64,000 bases of DNA from DASSQJ01 sp963773655 (GCA_963773655.1 CAVZBX010000006.1:124001-188000); one strand, 5' to 3'. Shown: positions 17,047 to 26,182, counted from the first letter of the stretch. Numbers and translations: made by a program. Notes: generated by a model not told the origin, from the sequence alone.

Positions 17047-17310
17047 TCAGGGGTTGGGGTCGACGTCGGTGCGGTCGACGCGCGACCCGGTGTTGGGGTC
17101 GACGTGACTCTCGCGGGTGGCCGTGTAGCCGTTGTCACGGCGGCCGCGGCGGCTGGCCTGGACGACGAAGGACAGGATGATCGCGAGCACGCCGCACACC
17201 ATGAGGATCAGGCCCATCGTCGGGATGTCGATACCGGCGAAGGAGGCCTCGACGGCGAAGTAGAGGATCGCGCCGAGTGCGAGCAGGAAGATGCCGAGTC
17301 CGATGTACAT
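17047..17310 (-). CDS. DUF6458 family small membrane protein
   Basis: Membrane protein of 87 residues with two helices (IGLGIFLLALGAILYFAVE and TMGLILMVCGVLAIILSFVV) separated by the short loop ASFAGIDIP, which is the DUF6458 pattern. A charged tail follows (RRGRRDNGYTATRESHVD). Function unknown. ATG 17310 is preceded by AAGGAGACC, a strong ribosome-binding site. Transcribed alone, ending at the hairpin 16996-17030. Confidence 0.85.
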   Translation of the reverse strand: MYIGLGIFLLALGAILYFAVEASFAGIDIPTMGLILMVCGVLAIILSFVVQASRRGRRDNGYTATRESHVDPNTGSRVDRTDVDPNP

Positions 17311-17405
17311 GGAGGTCTCCTTGGGAGGGGCCGGGGTCGGATGGCCGCTGCGAGCCTAGCGGCGGCACCCCGTGACCTGCGGAACTCGCACACCCCGGCC
17401 GCGGC

Positions 17406-17588
17406 TCAGATCCGACCCAGGCCTCCGGCCTCGCGGGGCTGCTCCGCCGGTGCCCCGAAGACCTCGCCGGCCTCGTCGAGGTCGGTGCGTTCACCCCGGC
17501 TGGCGAGCAGCGCGACGACCCCCACGACGACGACGAGCACGACGGCCGCCACGGCGACCCCGAGGACGATGGCGAGCATTCCCGACAT
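17406..17588 (-). CDS. Small membrane protein, hypothetical
   Basis: Sixty residues: one N-terminal helix (MLAIVLGVAVAAVVLVVVVG) and a hydrophilic tail with RGERTDLDEAGEVFGAP. No family recognised. ATG 17588 follows AGGGAG at normal spacing, which is the main support for the gene. Similar single-helix proteins often sit next to DUF6458 genes. Confidence 0.55.
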   Translation of the reverse strand: MSGMLAIVLGVAVAAVVLVVVVGVVALLASRGERTDLDEAGEVFGAPAEQPREAGGLGRI

Positions 17589-17685
17589 GACCACTCCCTG
17601 GGTCCTCCCCCGGTCCCTGTCCGGGGTGTCATCCCATCTTCGACCCACGGGGGTGATCACGCCACCGGGAGGTGCGCGGCGATTG

Positions 17686-17904
17686 TCAGCCGCCCCAGCC
17701 GCCGGCGTTGCCTCCCGAGCCGCCCCGGTGGTGGAAGGTCGCGGACTGCTCGGCGCTCCACGGCGCCTCGGGGTGCGAGGAGTGGGCGTCGTGCGAGCCG
17801 GTGGTGGCGCCGCGGCGTCCGGCCCGGCGCACAAAGACCACGACGCCGGCCACGGCGAGCACCACGAGGAGGACGAGGACGACGAGTGCGAACGGTGTGG
17901 GCAC
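17686..17904 (-). CDS. Small membrane protein, hypothetical
   Basis: Seventy-two residues: hydrophobic helix FALVVLVLLVVLAVAGVVVF followed by RRAGRR and a Ser/His/Gly-rich tail ending GGNAGGWGG. No family recognised. GTG 17904 is preferred because GAGAGGGGG lies just upstream; GTG 17925 would add seven residues. It lies between two other small or medium minus-strand genes with gaps, so it is probably independently expressed. Confidence 0.5.
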   Translation of the reverse strand: MPTPFALVVLVLLVVLAVAGVVVFVRRAGRRGATTGSHDAHSSHPEAPWSAEQSATFHHRGGSGGNAGGWGG

Positions 17905-17994
17905 GGGGCCCCCTCTCCCCGGCACCCTGCCGGGGCCGACCAGTGTCGCACCGTGGGCGAGCGGTGTCCACGGACCGCGCAGGGTCGGTCGGGG

Positions 17995-19359
17995 TCAGGC
18001 GATGACGCCCGGGTTGAGGATGCCCTGCGGGTCCAGGGCGGCCTTCACCCGCCGGGTGAGCTCCATGACGTCGGGGCCGAGCTGGTCGGGCAGGGCTGCC
18101 GCCTTGAGCCGGCCCACACCGTGCTCGCCGGTGATGGTGCCGCCGAGGGAGATGGCGGCGGCCATCACGGCATCGAAGGCGAGGGCACACCGCGCCACCG
18201 AGTCGGGGTCGGACCGGTCGACGATGATGATCGGATGGGTGTTGCCGTCGCCGGCGTGCGCGACGACGGGAATCTCCACGCCGTGCTCCTCGGCGACGGC
18301 GGCGATGGCCGCCAGCAGGTCCGGCAGCAGCGGTACCGGCACCCCGACATCCTCCGGCAGCACCGAGCCGCGGGCCTCGGCGGCGGGGAAGAAGAGCCGC
18401 CGCGCCTCGATGAACATCTCGCTCTCGTCGGGGTCGTCGGTGGCCGCCACCTCCTTGGCGCCGGCGAGCTCGCAGGCGGCCGTGATGGCGGCGAGCTCGG
18501 CCTCGCGCGCCGGCCCGGGTGCGTCGGTCTGGACGAGGAGCAGGGCGCCGGCGTCACGGTCCAGGCCCATCGGCCGGTGGTCCTCCACGATGTTGACCGC
18601 GGCCCGGTCCATGAGCTCGACCATCGAGGCGCGCACCGTGCGGCCGAGCTCGACGACGGCGGTGGCGGCCGCGGCGACGGTCGGGAAGGACGCCACGACG
18701 GTGGCGCGCGGCTGCTGCGCCGGCAGCAGGCGCAGCACGGCCCTGGTGACGATGCCGAGCGTCCCCTCCGAGCCGACGAACAGCTTGAGCAGCGACAGGC
18801 CGGCCACGTCCTTGATCCGCTTGCCGCCGAGCGTGACGAGGGTGCCGTCGGCGAGGACGACGTCCATCCCGAGCACGTAGTCGGTGGTCACGCCGTACTT
18901 GACGCAGCACAGCCCGCCGGCGTTCGTCGCGACGTTCCCGCCGATCGAGCAGATCTCGTACGAGCTCGGGTCGGGCGGGTACCAGAGCCCGTGCTCCTGC
19001 GCGGCCCGCTTGACCTCGACGTTGAGGGCGCCGGGCTCCACGACGGCCACCCGGGTGACGGGGTCGACCTCCACGGCCCGCATCCGCTCCAGGGAGAGCA
19101 CGACGCAGCCGTCGACCGCCATCGACCCCCCGGACAGCGAGGTCCCCGCCCCCCGCGGCACGATCCCCACCCGGTGGCGGGCCGCCCAGCGGACCGTCCG
19201 CTGCACCTGGTCCGCGCTCTCGGCCCGCACCGCGGCGACCGGCATCCCCACGCGGGGGTCGTGGGTCCAGTCGAAACGGTACTTGTCGAGGGCCTCCGGC
19301 GCCGTGACGACGACCCCCGCGGGCAGGGAGTCGACGAGCTCCTGAACGACGTCGTCCAT
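17995..19359 (-). CDS. FAD-linked oxidase, GlcD-like (glycolate/D-lactate oxidase type)
   Basis: FAD-binding PCMH-type oxidase of 454 residues that would oxidise a 2-hydroxy acid such as glycolate or D-lactate. The FAD-binding part has VPRGAGTSLSGGS and the PPDPSSYEICSIGGNVATNA loop, then LLKLFVGSEGTLGIVT. The C-terminal cap has VVAHAGDGNTHP and the final GTITGEHGVGRLKAAAL, as in GlcD/D-LDH. ATG 19359 (MDDVVQELV) gives the family start; the frame is open further but without homology. No GlcE/GlcF partner lies beside it. Substrate uncertain. Confidence 0.9.
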   Translation of the reverse strand: MDDVVQELVDSLPAGVVVTAPEALDKYRFDWTHDPRVGMPVAAVRAESADQVQRTVRWAARHRVGIVPRGAGTSLSGGSMAVDGCVVLSLERMRAVEVDPVTRVAVVEPGALNVEVKRAAQEHGLWYPPDPSSYEICSIGGNVATNAGGLCCVKYGVTTDYVLGMDVVLADGTLVTLGGKRIKDVAGLSLLKLFVGSEGTLGIVTRAVLRLLPAQQPRATVVASFPTVAAAATAVVELGRTVRASMVELMDRAAVNIVEDHRPMGLDRDAGALLLVQTDAPGPAREAELAAITAACELAGAKEVAATDDPDESEMFIEARRLFFPAAEARGSVLPEDVGVPVPLLPDLLAAIAAVAEEHGVEIPVVAHAGDGNTHPIIIVDRSDPDSVARCALAFDAVMAAAISLGGTITGEHGVGRLKAAALPDQLGPDVMELTRRVKAALDPQGILNPGVIA

Positions 19360-19461
19360 CTCCGCAGTGTCGCACCCGGCCCGGCCGCAACGCCCGGCCG
19401 CGCGGGTGCTCATCCGGTCGCCGGGGCAGCCGGCCGAGCACACGCGGCGGTTGGGGAGCGG

Positions 19462-20268
19462 TCAGAGACGACGGTCGCCGAGCACGGGGAAGGCGCGCCG
19501 GTACTCGGCGGTGGCGGCGAGGTCGACGTCCACGGAGAGCACCTCCTGCGAGTCACCGGAGGCCTCGGCGAGCACCTCCCCGGTGGCGGCGACGACCTGG
19601 CTGTGCCCACCCATCTCGAACCCGGCGTGGGTGCCGGCCGTGTTGCCCTGCACGACGACGCACTGGTTCTCGACCGCACGGGCCCGGCCGAGCAGCCGCC
19701 AGTGCTCCACCCGGGCGGCCGGCCACGCGGCGGGGACGACGAAGAGCTCGGCCCCGGCCTCCAGCAGCCGGCGGTACAGCTCGGGGAAGCGCAGGTCGTA
19801 GCAGGTCGACAGCCCGGCGCGGACGGTCGTGCCGTCACCGGCCGGGAGGTCGACGACGACGACCTCGGTGCCGGCCTCCATGAGCTTGGGCTCCCCGGAC
19901 CCGAACCCGAACCGGTGGACCTTGCGGTACACCGCGAGGCGCTCCCCCTCGGCCGACAGCAGCAGCGAGGTGTTGGCGAGGTCGTTGCCGTCGGGCCCCG
20001 GCTCGGGCAGCCGCTCCACGAAGGACCCCGCGTGCAGGGTGACCCCGGCCGACCGCGCGAGATCCGTCATCGCCGCCGCCCACGCACCGTCGAGCGGCTC
20101 GGCCCGCGCCTCCCACTTGGCGTAGTCGAACCCGGTGGGGGACCACAGCTCGGGCAGGACGACGAGGTCGTGGCCGGAGAGGCCGGCGACGAGCCCGGCG
20201 ACCCGGTCGAGCCGGGCCTCCGCGGGCTCGTCGTCCCCGTAGGCGAGCTGGACGACGGCGACGCGCAT
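19462..20268 (-). CDS. Carbon-nitrogen hydrolase (nitrilase superfamily, omega-amidase-like)
   Basis: Nitrilase-fold amidase of 268 residues with the Glu-Lys-Cys triad: LPELWSPTG (Glu about 41), YRKVHRFGF (Lys about 115) and STCYDLRFPELYR (Cys about 150). The last motif is typical of the Nit1/Nit2/omega-amidase branch, which hydrolyses alpha-keto acid amides or deaminated glutathione; the substrate here is unproven. ATG 20268 gives MRVAVVQLAYG, the normal start. It begins 28 bp after the end of the CopD-CtaG gene on the same strand and may be co-transcribed. Confidence 0.88.
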   Translation of the reverse strand: MRVAVVQLAYGDDEPAEARLDRVAGLVAGLSGHDLVVLPELWSPTGFDYAKWEARAEPLDGAWAAAMTDLARSAGVTLHAGSFVERLPEPGPDGNDLANTSLLLSAEGERLAVYRKVHRFGFGSGEPKLMEAGTEVVVVDLPAGDGTTVRAGLSTCYDLRFPELYRRLLEAGAELFVVPAAWPAARVEHWRLLGRARAVENQCVVVQGNTAGTHAGFEMGGHSQVVAATGEVLAEASGDSQEVLSVDVDLAATAEYRRAFPVLGDRRL

Positions 20269-20296
20269 CCCGCCATCCTCCCCCATCCGGGGTGGA

Positions 20297-22327
20297 TCAA
20301 CCCAGCCGCTCGGCCTCGTCGCGCAGCCGCGCGAGCCGCTCGTTGTACGCGCGCAGCTCGGCGTCGCCGTCGCGGTCGGCCTGGCGGTCCCGGCGGACGG
20401 TCTCGCGCTGCTCGCTGCGGTACCACTGGACCCCGACGACGACGGCGAGGACGAGCGTCGGCGCCTCGCCGATGCCCCAGGCGATCTCGCCGGCGGTGTG
20501 CTGGTCGGCGAGCGGGCTGGGCCCCCACGGGAGGTTGAGCCGGGTGAAGAAGTCGGCGGCGAGCAGCGACTCGCCGCCGGTGAGGGCGACCCCGAAGAAG
20601 GCGTGGAAGGAGATGGTCGCGAACAGGATGACGAGGAGCATCAGCGGCGACCAGCGCGGCGGCCCCGGGTCGACGCCGATGAGCACCCAGACGAACAGGT
20701 ACCCGGTGAGGAGGAAGTGCCCCATCATCAGCAGGTGCCCGGTGTGGGTGGTGAGGGCGAGCTCGAACAGCCCGGTCCAGTAGAACGCGGCGAGGCTGAA
20801 GAAGAAGAGGGCGGCGGCGACCACCGGGTTGGCGACCCACCGCATCGCCCGGGAGTGCACGACGTGGAGGATGAGCTCGCGCGGGCCCCAGGTGCGGTCC
20901 TTGCGGGCCGGCAGCGCCCGCAGGGCGAGCGTGAGCGGCGCGGCGGGCACGAGGAGCAGGGGCACGATCATCGCGACCGCCATGTGCATGACCATGTGCA
21001 TGCTGAAGAGCACCCGGCCCCAGATGCCGGGGGCGCTGCACGTGGCCCAGACGAAGAGCAGCCACCCGGCGACCCAGAGCACCGTGCGCCACCACGGCCA
21101 CGCGTCGCCCCGCCGGCGCAGCCGCACGACCCCTGCGACGTAGAGGGCCACGGCGAGCACGCTGACCGTGATGAAGAGCCAGTCGACCCGCCAGGCGGTG
21201 AACCAGTCGACGGCGGCGAGCGGGCCGGGGTCGGGGTAGCCGGTGAGCTCGAGGACGATTCCGGGGTCGGGCAGCGCGTCGGGCACCGGGGGCAGGCTGC
21301 GGGCGAGCACCGCGGAGAGACCGGTCGCCGCTCCCATGAGCGCGACCTCGGCGACCGCCAGCCGGGCGAAGGCCCGCCCGTCGCCGGGGTCGGACGTGAG
21401 CCGGGTGGCGATGTTGCGGCGGTGCAGCCAGCCCAGACCACCGAGCATCACCAGGGCCGCCGTCTTGAGGGAGACGATGAGGCCGTACGCGGTGAACAGC
21501 CCGTCGACCGAGCCGAGCCGGATCGCCGCCTGGAGGACGCCGGAGAGGGCGACGGCCGCGAAGGACCAGGTGGCGAGCACCGAGTAGCGCGAGACGGTGA
21601 CCCCCAGGTCGCGGCCGAGCCGGGGGCGCAGTGCGAGCAGGGCGAGGAGCCCGCCGACCCAGACGGTGACGCCGAGCAGGTGGAAGGCCAGGCCGTTGAC
21701 GGCGTCCTCGTGGCTGGCCGAGCCCGCCGCGTGGCCGGTGAGCGACTGGATGACCGTGCCGGTGAGGGTGAGCGCCGCGAGCCAGGCCATCGGGGCGCGG
21801 CGGGTGGTGAGGAAGGACGACACCGCCACGACGAGCGCGATGGCGGCGGTGACGAGGAGGACGCGGGTGGTCTCGAGCTCCCAGGCGAAGCTGAGGAACT
21901 GCTGCGCCAGCGTCGGGTCGGTGAGGGGGGTGCCGGCGAGGTCGGCGAAGGTGAGCAGCACCTCGAGCAGGCTCGCGAGGAGCCAGACGACCGCCGTGCC
22001 GCCGGCCCACCGCAGGGCCGTGGCCCGGCGGTCGGTGTGGGTGCGCTCGGGGGCGAGGAACGCGGCGAGGAGCAGCAGGCCGAAGGTGGCCGGCCCGGTG
22101 AGGTTGCCGAGCAGGTCGGCGACGGGCACGCCCCAGCGGACGAACGGGCCGGGGTCGGCGAGGAGCAGCGGGTCGGCCGCGCCGGTGAGGAGCGCGGCGG
22201 GGACGAGGGCGAGCAGCGCGGCCCCGACCGCCACCGCGAGGGGCCGCACGGGGCCGGAGTACTCGGGCCCGGCCGCGACGGACGCCTCGACGGGCCCGCC
22301 GCTCGTCGGTCGCGTCCGCAGGGCCAT
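20297..22327 (-). CDS. Fused CopD / cytochrome c oxidase assembly (CtaG) membrane protein
   Basis: Polytopic membrane protein of 676 residues with a CopD-like N-terminal half (about residues 30-330, including SLTGHAAGSASHEDAVNGLAF) and a caa3_CtaG C-terminal half (about 370-640, with FSMHMVMHMAVAMIVPLL and TTHTGHLLMMGHFLLTGYLF). His/Met-rich helices suggest copper handling for haem-copper oxidase assembly; this fusion is common in actinobacteria. A charged coiled tail (RDRQADRDGDAELRAYNERL) ends it. ATG 22327 lies 27 bp from the divergent start at 22354, so the two promoters must be very close. Confidence 0.9.
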   Translation of the reverse strand: MALRTRPTSGGPVEASVAAGPEYSGPVRPLAVAVGAALLALVPAALLTGAADPLLLADPGPFVRWGVPVADLLGNLTGPATFGLLLLAAFLAPERTHTDRRATALRWAGGTAVVWLLASLLEVLLTFADLAGTPLTDPTLAQQFLSFAWELETTRVLLVTAAIALVVAVSSFLTTRRAPMAWLAALTLTGTVIQSLTGHAAGSASHEDAVNGLAFHLLGVTVWVGGLLALLALRPRLGRDLGVTVSRYSVLATWSFAAVALSGVLQAAIRLGSVDGLFTAYGLIVSLKTAALVMLGGLGWLHRRNIATRLTSDPGDGRAFARLAVAEVALMGAATGLSAVLARSLPPVPDALPDPGIVLELTGYPDPGPLAAVDWFTAWRVDWLFITVSVLAVALYVAGVVRLRRRGDAWPWWRTVLWVAGWLLFVWATCSAPGIWGRVLFSMHMVMHMAVAMIVPLLLVPAAPLTLALRALPARKDRTWGPRELILHVVHSRAMRWVANPVVAAALFFFSLAAFYWTGLFELALTTHTGHLLMMGHFLLTGYLFVWVLIGVDPGPPRWSPLMLLVILFATISFHAFFGVALTGGESLLAADFFTRLNLPWGPSPLADQHTAGEIAWGIGEAPTLVLAVVVGVQWYRSEQRETVRRDRQADRDGDAELRAYNERLARLRDEAERLG

Positions 22328-22353
22328 GGCACCAGCGTAGGTACTGTGGCGGC

Positions 22354-23202
22354 ATGCCGCTTCACCCCCCGGCCCCCACCGAGTTCCCGGAGGTCGTCGA
22401 CGCCTGGGCCCACGCCGTGCGCTCGGTGATCGACCTCGGCCGCACCCTCCGCCCCGACGACGCCGGCCGGCCCACCGACTGCCCGGGCTGGACCGTGTTC
22501 GACCAGGTGGCGCACGTCGCCAGCGTGGAGGCGATGGTCGCCGGTGACGCGGTGCCCGACGTCGACGTCAGCGGGCACGAGCACGTGCACCACGACTTCG
22601 CCGAGCGGATCGAGCGCTTCCTCGAGTCGCGGCGGGGCCGGGCGCTCGAGGACGTCCTCGACGAGCTCGAGTGGCGCCTCGACGAGCGGCTGGCCGTCTA
22701 CCGCGCCGACGACGTCGACCCGGATGCCGAGGTGATGGGTCCCTTCGGTCAGACCACGCTGGCCGGGCTCGTCGCCGTCCGCACCTTCGACGTGTGGATG
22801 CACGAGCAGGACATCCGCGAGGCGATCGGCCGCCCCGGTGGGCTCGACACCCCTGCAGCCGCGCTCAGCGTCGCCCGGTTCCTCGACGCCCTGCCGGTGC
22901 TCGTCGCGAAGCGGGCCGGGGTGCCGCCCGGCAACGCCGTGGTCCTCGACCTCACCGGCCCGGTCGTCGGGCGGGCCGGGGCCCGGGTCGAGGAGCAGGA
23001 GGGCAAGCCGCGCGGCATCCCGCTCTTCACGGGGGAGCCGGAGGAGCACCCGGACGTCGTGACGACGAGCCTGACGATGTCCACCGCCGTCGCGATGCGC
23101 CTGGCCGGAGGCCGCCGGGACCCCGCCGACCTCCCTGTCACCGTGAACGGCGACGAGGACGTCGCCCGCCGCGTGCTCGCCGCCCTGACGGTCACCCCCT
23201 GA
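22354..23202 (+). CDS. Maleylpyruvate isomerase-family mycothiol-dependent enzyme
   Basis: DinB-fold protein of 282 residues of the mycothiol-dependent maleylpyruvate isomerase (MDMPI) type. The N-terminal helix bundle has DCPGWTVFDQVAHVASVE and the metal-binding region FDVWMHEQDIREAIGR; the C-terminal part (VTTSLTMSTAVAMRLAGGRR) is the small SCP2-like domain. Members add or remove mycothiol or act on small metabolites; the substrate here is unknown. Followed after 5 bp by an SRPBCC gene, so a two-gene operon is likely. Confidence 0.85.
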   Translation: MPLHPPAPTEFPEVVDAWAHAVRSVIDLGRTLRPDDAGRPTDCPGWTVFDQVAHVASVEAMVAGDAVPDVDVSGHEHVHHDFAERIERFLESRRGRALEDVLDELEWRLDERLAVYRADDVDPDAEVMGPFGQTTLAGLVAVRTFDVWMHEQDIREAIGRPGGLDTPAAALSVARFLDALPVLVAKRAGVPPGNAVVLDLTGPVVGRAGARVEEQEGKPRGIPLFTGEPEEHPDVVTTSLTMSTAVAMRLAGGRRDPADLPVTVNGDEDVARRVLAALTVTP

Positions 23203-23207
23203 GCCCC

Positions 23208-23684
23208 ATGGCGCACTTCAGCACGGCCACGCGCACCCACGCCGTCGTCACCGCCTCGCAGGACGAGGTGTGGGCCGCGCTCACCGACCCCGACCTCGTC
23301 GCCCGGCTCACCCCGTTCCTCCGCACCGTCCGCGAGCGCGGGGAGCACTGGGTGTGGGAGCTGGCGCGGGTCCCGGTGCTCGGGACGTCGTTCTCGTTCA
23401 CCTTCACCGAGCGGATGACGTTCGACGAGCCGCACCACATCGAGTTCGCCCACGACCCCGAGGCGGGCCACGCCGAGGAGAACGCCGGCGTCGACGGCTG
23501 GTACCGCCTCAGCCCGGAGGAGGACGGCACCTGCCTCGAGACCTCGATGGCGATCTCGGTGGAGCTCCCGTTCCCCGGCCTCACCCGCCCCGCCGTGACG
23601 GCGGCGATGAAGGGGGTCGTCGCGCTCATGGGGCAGCGGTTCTCGCACAACCTGCTCGAGCACCTCGGCGCCCGCACCGCCTGA
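23208..23684 (+). CDS. SRPBCC family protein
   Basis: START/SRPBCC-fold protein of 158 residues that should hold a hydrophobic ligand in a cavity. TASQDEVWAALTDPDLVARLTPFL is the typical first helix after strand one; FTFTERMTFDEPHHIEF and the last long helix VTAAMKGVVALMGQRFSHNLLEHL follow. No catalytic motif is recognisable. ATG 23208 lies 5 bp after the stop of the mycothiol-dependent enzyme gene. A near repeat of GCACCGCCTGACGG spans its stop (about 23672-23704). Confidence 0.82.
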   Translation: MAHFSTATRTHAVVTASQDEVWAALTDPDLVARLTPFLRTVRERGEHWVWELARVPVLGTSFSFTFTERMTFDEPHHIEFAHDPEAGHAEENAGVDGWYRLSPEEDGTCLETSMAISVELPFPGLTRPAVTAAMKGVVALMGQRFSHNLLEHLGARTA

Positions 23685-23704
23685 CGGTCCTCCGCACCGC
23701 CTGA

Positions 23705-23763
23705 CGGGTGCCCGGCCCCATCCCTCGGCGGTCCCGGCGGCGCGAACGACGTCCGGGCACCCG
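23705..23763 (+). terminator. Long-loop inverted repeat after the SRPBCC gene
   Basis: CGGGTGCCCGG (23705-23715) and CCGGGCACCCG (23753-23763) are perfect 11-bp complements with a 37-nt loop. They start 20 bp after the stop codon. The loop is long for a terminator, so the function is uncertain. Confidence 0.4.
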
Positions 23764-23811
23764 GCCGCGCGAGACGGTTCGACGCCGCGGAATGCGCCCG
23801 GGCTCCTGATA

Positions 23812-23826
23812 GTTGTATGGTGCAAC
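23812..23826. promoter_or_regulatory. Candidate MarR operator
   Basis: GTTGTATGGTGCAAC is an imperfect palindrome (outer four positions and one inner pair match) with the GTTG...CAAC look of MarR-family sites. It lies 30 bp before the preferred GTG start of the MarR gene, consistent with autorepression of the MarR-efflux operon. Confidence 0.5.
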
Positions 23827-23855
23827 CAATCATTGCCCACGAGAGGAGGCGCCCG

Positions 23856-24332
23856 GTGCCGTTCCGTTCCGTCCCGTCGACCCCGACGGCCACGCTCGGC
23901 GACGAGCTCGTGCGCGTCACCAGGCTGCTGCACGTCGCCAAGGCACAGGCGCCGCGCCGCCACCCGCAGGTCGACCCGATGGCGTACCCGCTGCTGTTCA
24001 ACCTCAAGCGTCGCCCGATGCGGGTCTCGGCCCTGGCCGAGGCCGCGCACGTCGACGTCTCCACGGTGAGCCGGCAGGTGAGCACCCTGGTCGAGCTCGG
24101 GCTCGTCGAGCGGGGCCCCGACCCCGACGACGGCCGCGCCCAGGCCCTGTCGGTGACGGACGAGGGTGAGGCGCTCCTCGTCGCCATCCGCGACGGCCGT
24201 GACCGCTGGCTCCAGCAGCTCCTCACCGACTGGTCGGACGACGACGTCCGCCTGTTCTCCGACCACCTCGCCCGCTTCGCCTGCGACCTCGAGGCCTGGC
24301 TGGCGGACCCGACCCCGAGGACCACCGCATGA
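23856..24332 (+). CDS. MarR family transcriptional regulator
   Basis: Winged-helix MarR repressor of 158 residues. The recognition region is VSALAEAAHVDVSTVSRQVSTL (helices 3-4, about residues 55-75), followed by the wing VERGPDPDDGRAQALSVTDEG; helices at both ends form the dimer. GAGGAGG at 23843-23849 sets GTG 23856 as start; an upstream ATG at 23817 lies inside the candidate operator and has no such site. The 3' end overlaps the efflux gene by 4 bp (ATGA), so it very likely controls that pump, with an organic ligand as inducer. Confidence 0.88.
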   Translation: MPFRSVPSTPTATLGDELVRVTRLLHVAKAQAPRRHPQVDPMAYPLLFNLKRRPMRVSALAEAAHVDVSTVSRQVSTLVELGLVERGPDPDDGRAQALSVTDEGEALLVAIRDGRDRWLQQLLTDWSDDDVRLFSDHLARFACDLEAWLADPTPRTTA

Positions 24333-26182
24333 CCGACCAGAAGACGGCCCTGACCGCGACCGCCGGCCCGGACGACGGACCGCTCACCCACCGACAGATC
24401 GTCACGATCCTCATCGGGCTGATGATGGGCATGTTCCTCGCCGCCCTCGACCAGACGATCGTGGCGACCTCGATCCGCACCATCGCCGACGACCTGCAGG
24501 GGCTGGACCAGCAGGCCTGGGCCACGACCGCCTACCTCATCACGGCGACGATCGTCACCCCGCTCTACGGCAAGCTCGGCGACATCTACGGGCGCAAGAA
24601 GCTCTTCATCTTCGCGATCTCGATCTTCATCGTCGGCTCGGCGCTGTGCTCGTTCGCGACGTCGATGTACTCGCTCGCCGCGTTCCGGGCGGTGCAGGGC
24701 CTCGGAGCCGGCGGCCTGATGTCGCTCGCGTTGGCGATCATCGGCGACATCGTGCCGCCGCGGGAGCGGGCCAAGTACCAGGGCTACTTCCTGGCCGTGT
24801 TCGGCACCTCGAGCGTCGCCGGCCCGGTCATCGGCGGCTTCTTCGCCGGCGCCGACACCATCTTCGGCATCACCGGCTGGCGCTGGGTCTTCCTCGTCAA
24901 CGTGCCGATCGGCATCGCCGCCCTCGTCGTCGTCTCGCGCACCCTCCACCTGCGCCACCAGCGCCTCGACCACCGGATCGACTGGCTCGGTGCGTTCCTG
25001 CTGTCGGCGTCGCTCGTGCCGCTGCTCATCGTGCTCGAGCAGGGCCGCGAGTGGGGGTGGACCTCCACCGCCGCGTGGGTGGCCTACGCCATCTCGGCGG
25101 TCGCCGCGCTGCTGTTCTTCCTCCAGGAGCGCCGCATCGGCGACGAGGCGATCCTGCCGCTGCGGATGTTCCGCAACAGGACGGTCGGCGTCTCCTCGGC
25201 GGCCTCGGTGGTGATCGGCGTCGCGATGTTCGGCGGGCTCGCCGCCCTGCCGCTGTACCTCCAGATCGTCAAGGGCTCCACGCCGACCGAGGCCGGGCTG
25301 CAGCTCATCCCGATGGTGGCCGGCATCATGGTCGGGTCGATCAGCTCGGGCCAGATCATCGCCCGCACGGGTCGCTACCGGATCTTCCCGGTCGTCGGGT
25401 CGGGGCTGCTCGTGCTCGGGCTGTTCGTCTTCCACTACGTCGGGTACGACACCCCGCTCTGGCAGACGATGCTCGTCATGGTCGTCTTCGGCCTGGGGCT
25501 CGGCTTCAACTTCCAGCCGCTGACCCTGGCCGTGCAGAACGCGGTGCCGCCGCAGCAGATCGGCGTCGCGACCTCGACGGCGACCTTCACGCGGCAGATG
25601 GGTGGCACCATCGGCACCGCCGTCTTCCTCTCGATCCTCTTCTCGACCGTGCCCGACAAGATCGCCGAGGCCTTCCGGGCGGTGGCCCCGACCGCCGAGT
25701 TCCAGGCGGGCGTGGCCGCCGGGCTCCAGGCACCGGCCGGCACCGTGGACAACACCGTCGCGACCGCCATCCAGCAGGCGGCCTCGAGCGGCGGGGTCAC
25801 GGCGGCCGGCGCCAGCGGCGTCCTGTCGGACTCCTCGTTCCTCACCGACCTCGACCCCCGGCTGGCCCAGCCGTTCCTCATCGGCTTCTCGGAGGCGATG
25901 GACCTGGTCTTCCTCGTCGGTGCCGCCGTCATGGTGGTCGGCTTCCTGATCATGCTGAGGCTGCCCCACGTCGAGCTGCGCTCCGGCTCGGCGTACAGCG
26001 AGCGCAACGCCGGGAGCGGCGACCCGGCGGGTGCCGCCGACGGCGCACCCGAGGCCGCCGTGACCGGCGCGCCCGAGGCCGCCGGCACGAGCACATCCGA
26101 GGCCGCGGTCACCAGCAGACCCGAGGCTGCGGTCACCAGCAGACCCGAGAGCGGCGTCACCGGGCGGCCCACGGCGGGATGA
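24329..26182 (+). CDS. MFS efflux transporter (DHA2, EmrB/QacA type)
   Basis: 14-helix multidrug exporter of 617 residues. Motifs: FLAALDQTIVATSIRTI (helix 1), GKLGDIYGRKKLFI (motif A), FRAVQGLGAGGLMSLAL, and GTSSVAGPVIGGFF (motif C, antiporter type). GWRWVFLVNVPIGI closes the first half. The last 65 residues are a cytoplasmic low-complexity tail with repeated PEAAVTS/PEAAVTG units, visible at DNA level as short repeats near 26098-26160. Translationally coupled to the MarR gene. Confidence 0.92.
   Translation: MTDQKTALTATAGPDDGPLTHRQIVTILIGLMMGMFLAALDQTIVATSIRTIADDLQGLDQQAWATTAYLITATIVTPLYGKLGDIYGRKKLFIFAISIFIVGSALCSFATSMYSLAAFRAVQGLGAGGLMSLALAIIGDIVPPRERAKYQGYFLAVFGTSSVAGPVIGGFFAGADTIFGITGWRWVFLVNVPIGIAALVVVSRTLHLRHQRLDHRIDWLGAFLLSASLVPLLIVLEQGREWGWTSTAAWVAYAISAVAALLFFLQERRIGDEAILPLRMFRNRTVGVSSAASVVIGVAMFGGLAALPLYLQIVKGSTPTEAGLQLIPMVAGIMVGSISSGQIIARTGRYRIFPVVGSGLLVLGLFVFHYVGYDTPLWQTMLVMVVFGLGLGFNFQPLTLAVQNAVPPQQIGVATSTATFTRQMGGTIGTAVFLSILFSTVPDKIAEAFRAVAPTAEFQAGVAAGLQAPAGTVDNTVATAIQQAASSGGVTAAGASGVLSDSSFLTDLDPRLAQPFLIGFSEAMDLVFLVGAAVMVVGFLIMLRLPHVELRSGSAYSERNAGSGDPAGAADGAPEAAVTGAPEAAGTSTSEAAVTSRPEAAVTSRPESGVTGRPTAG

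Noticed and set aside
17104..20538. Plus-strand open frame of more than 1,100 codons
   Set aside because: It is antisense to the small membrane genes, the GlcD-like oxidase and the nitrilase gene, which have clear motifs; the Gly/Arg/His-rich composition is a high-GC shadow.
23672..23704. Direct repeat GCACCGCCTGACGG at the end of the SRPBCC gene as a transposon scar
   Set aside because: It is a short adjacent duplication with no inverted ends or transposase; slippage explains it.
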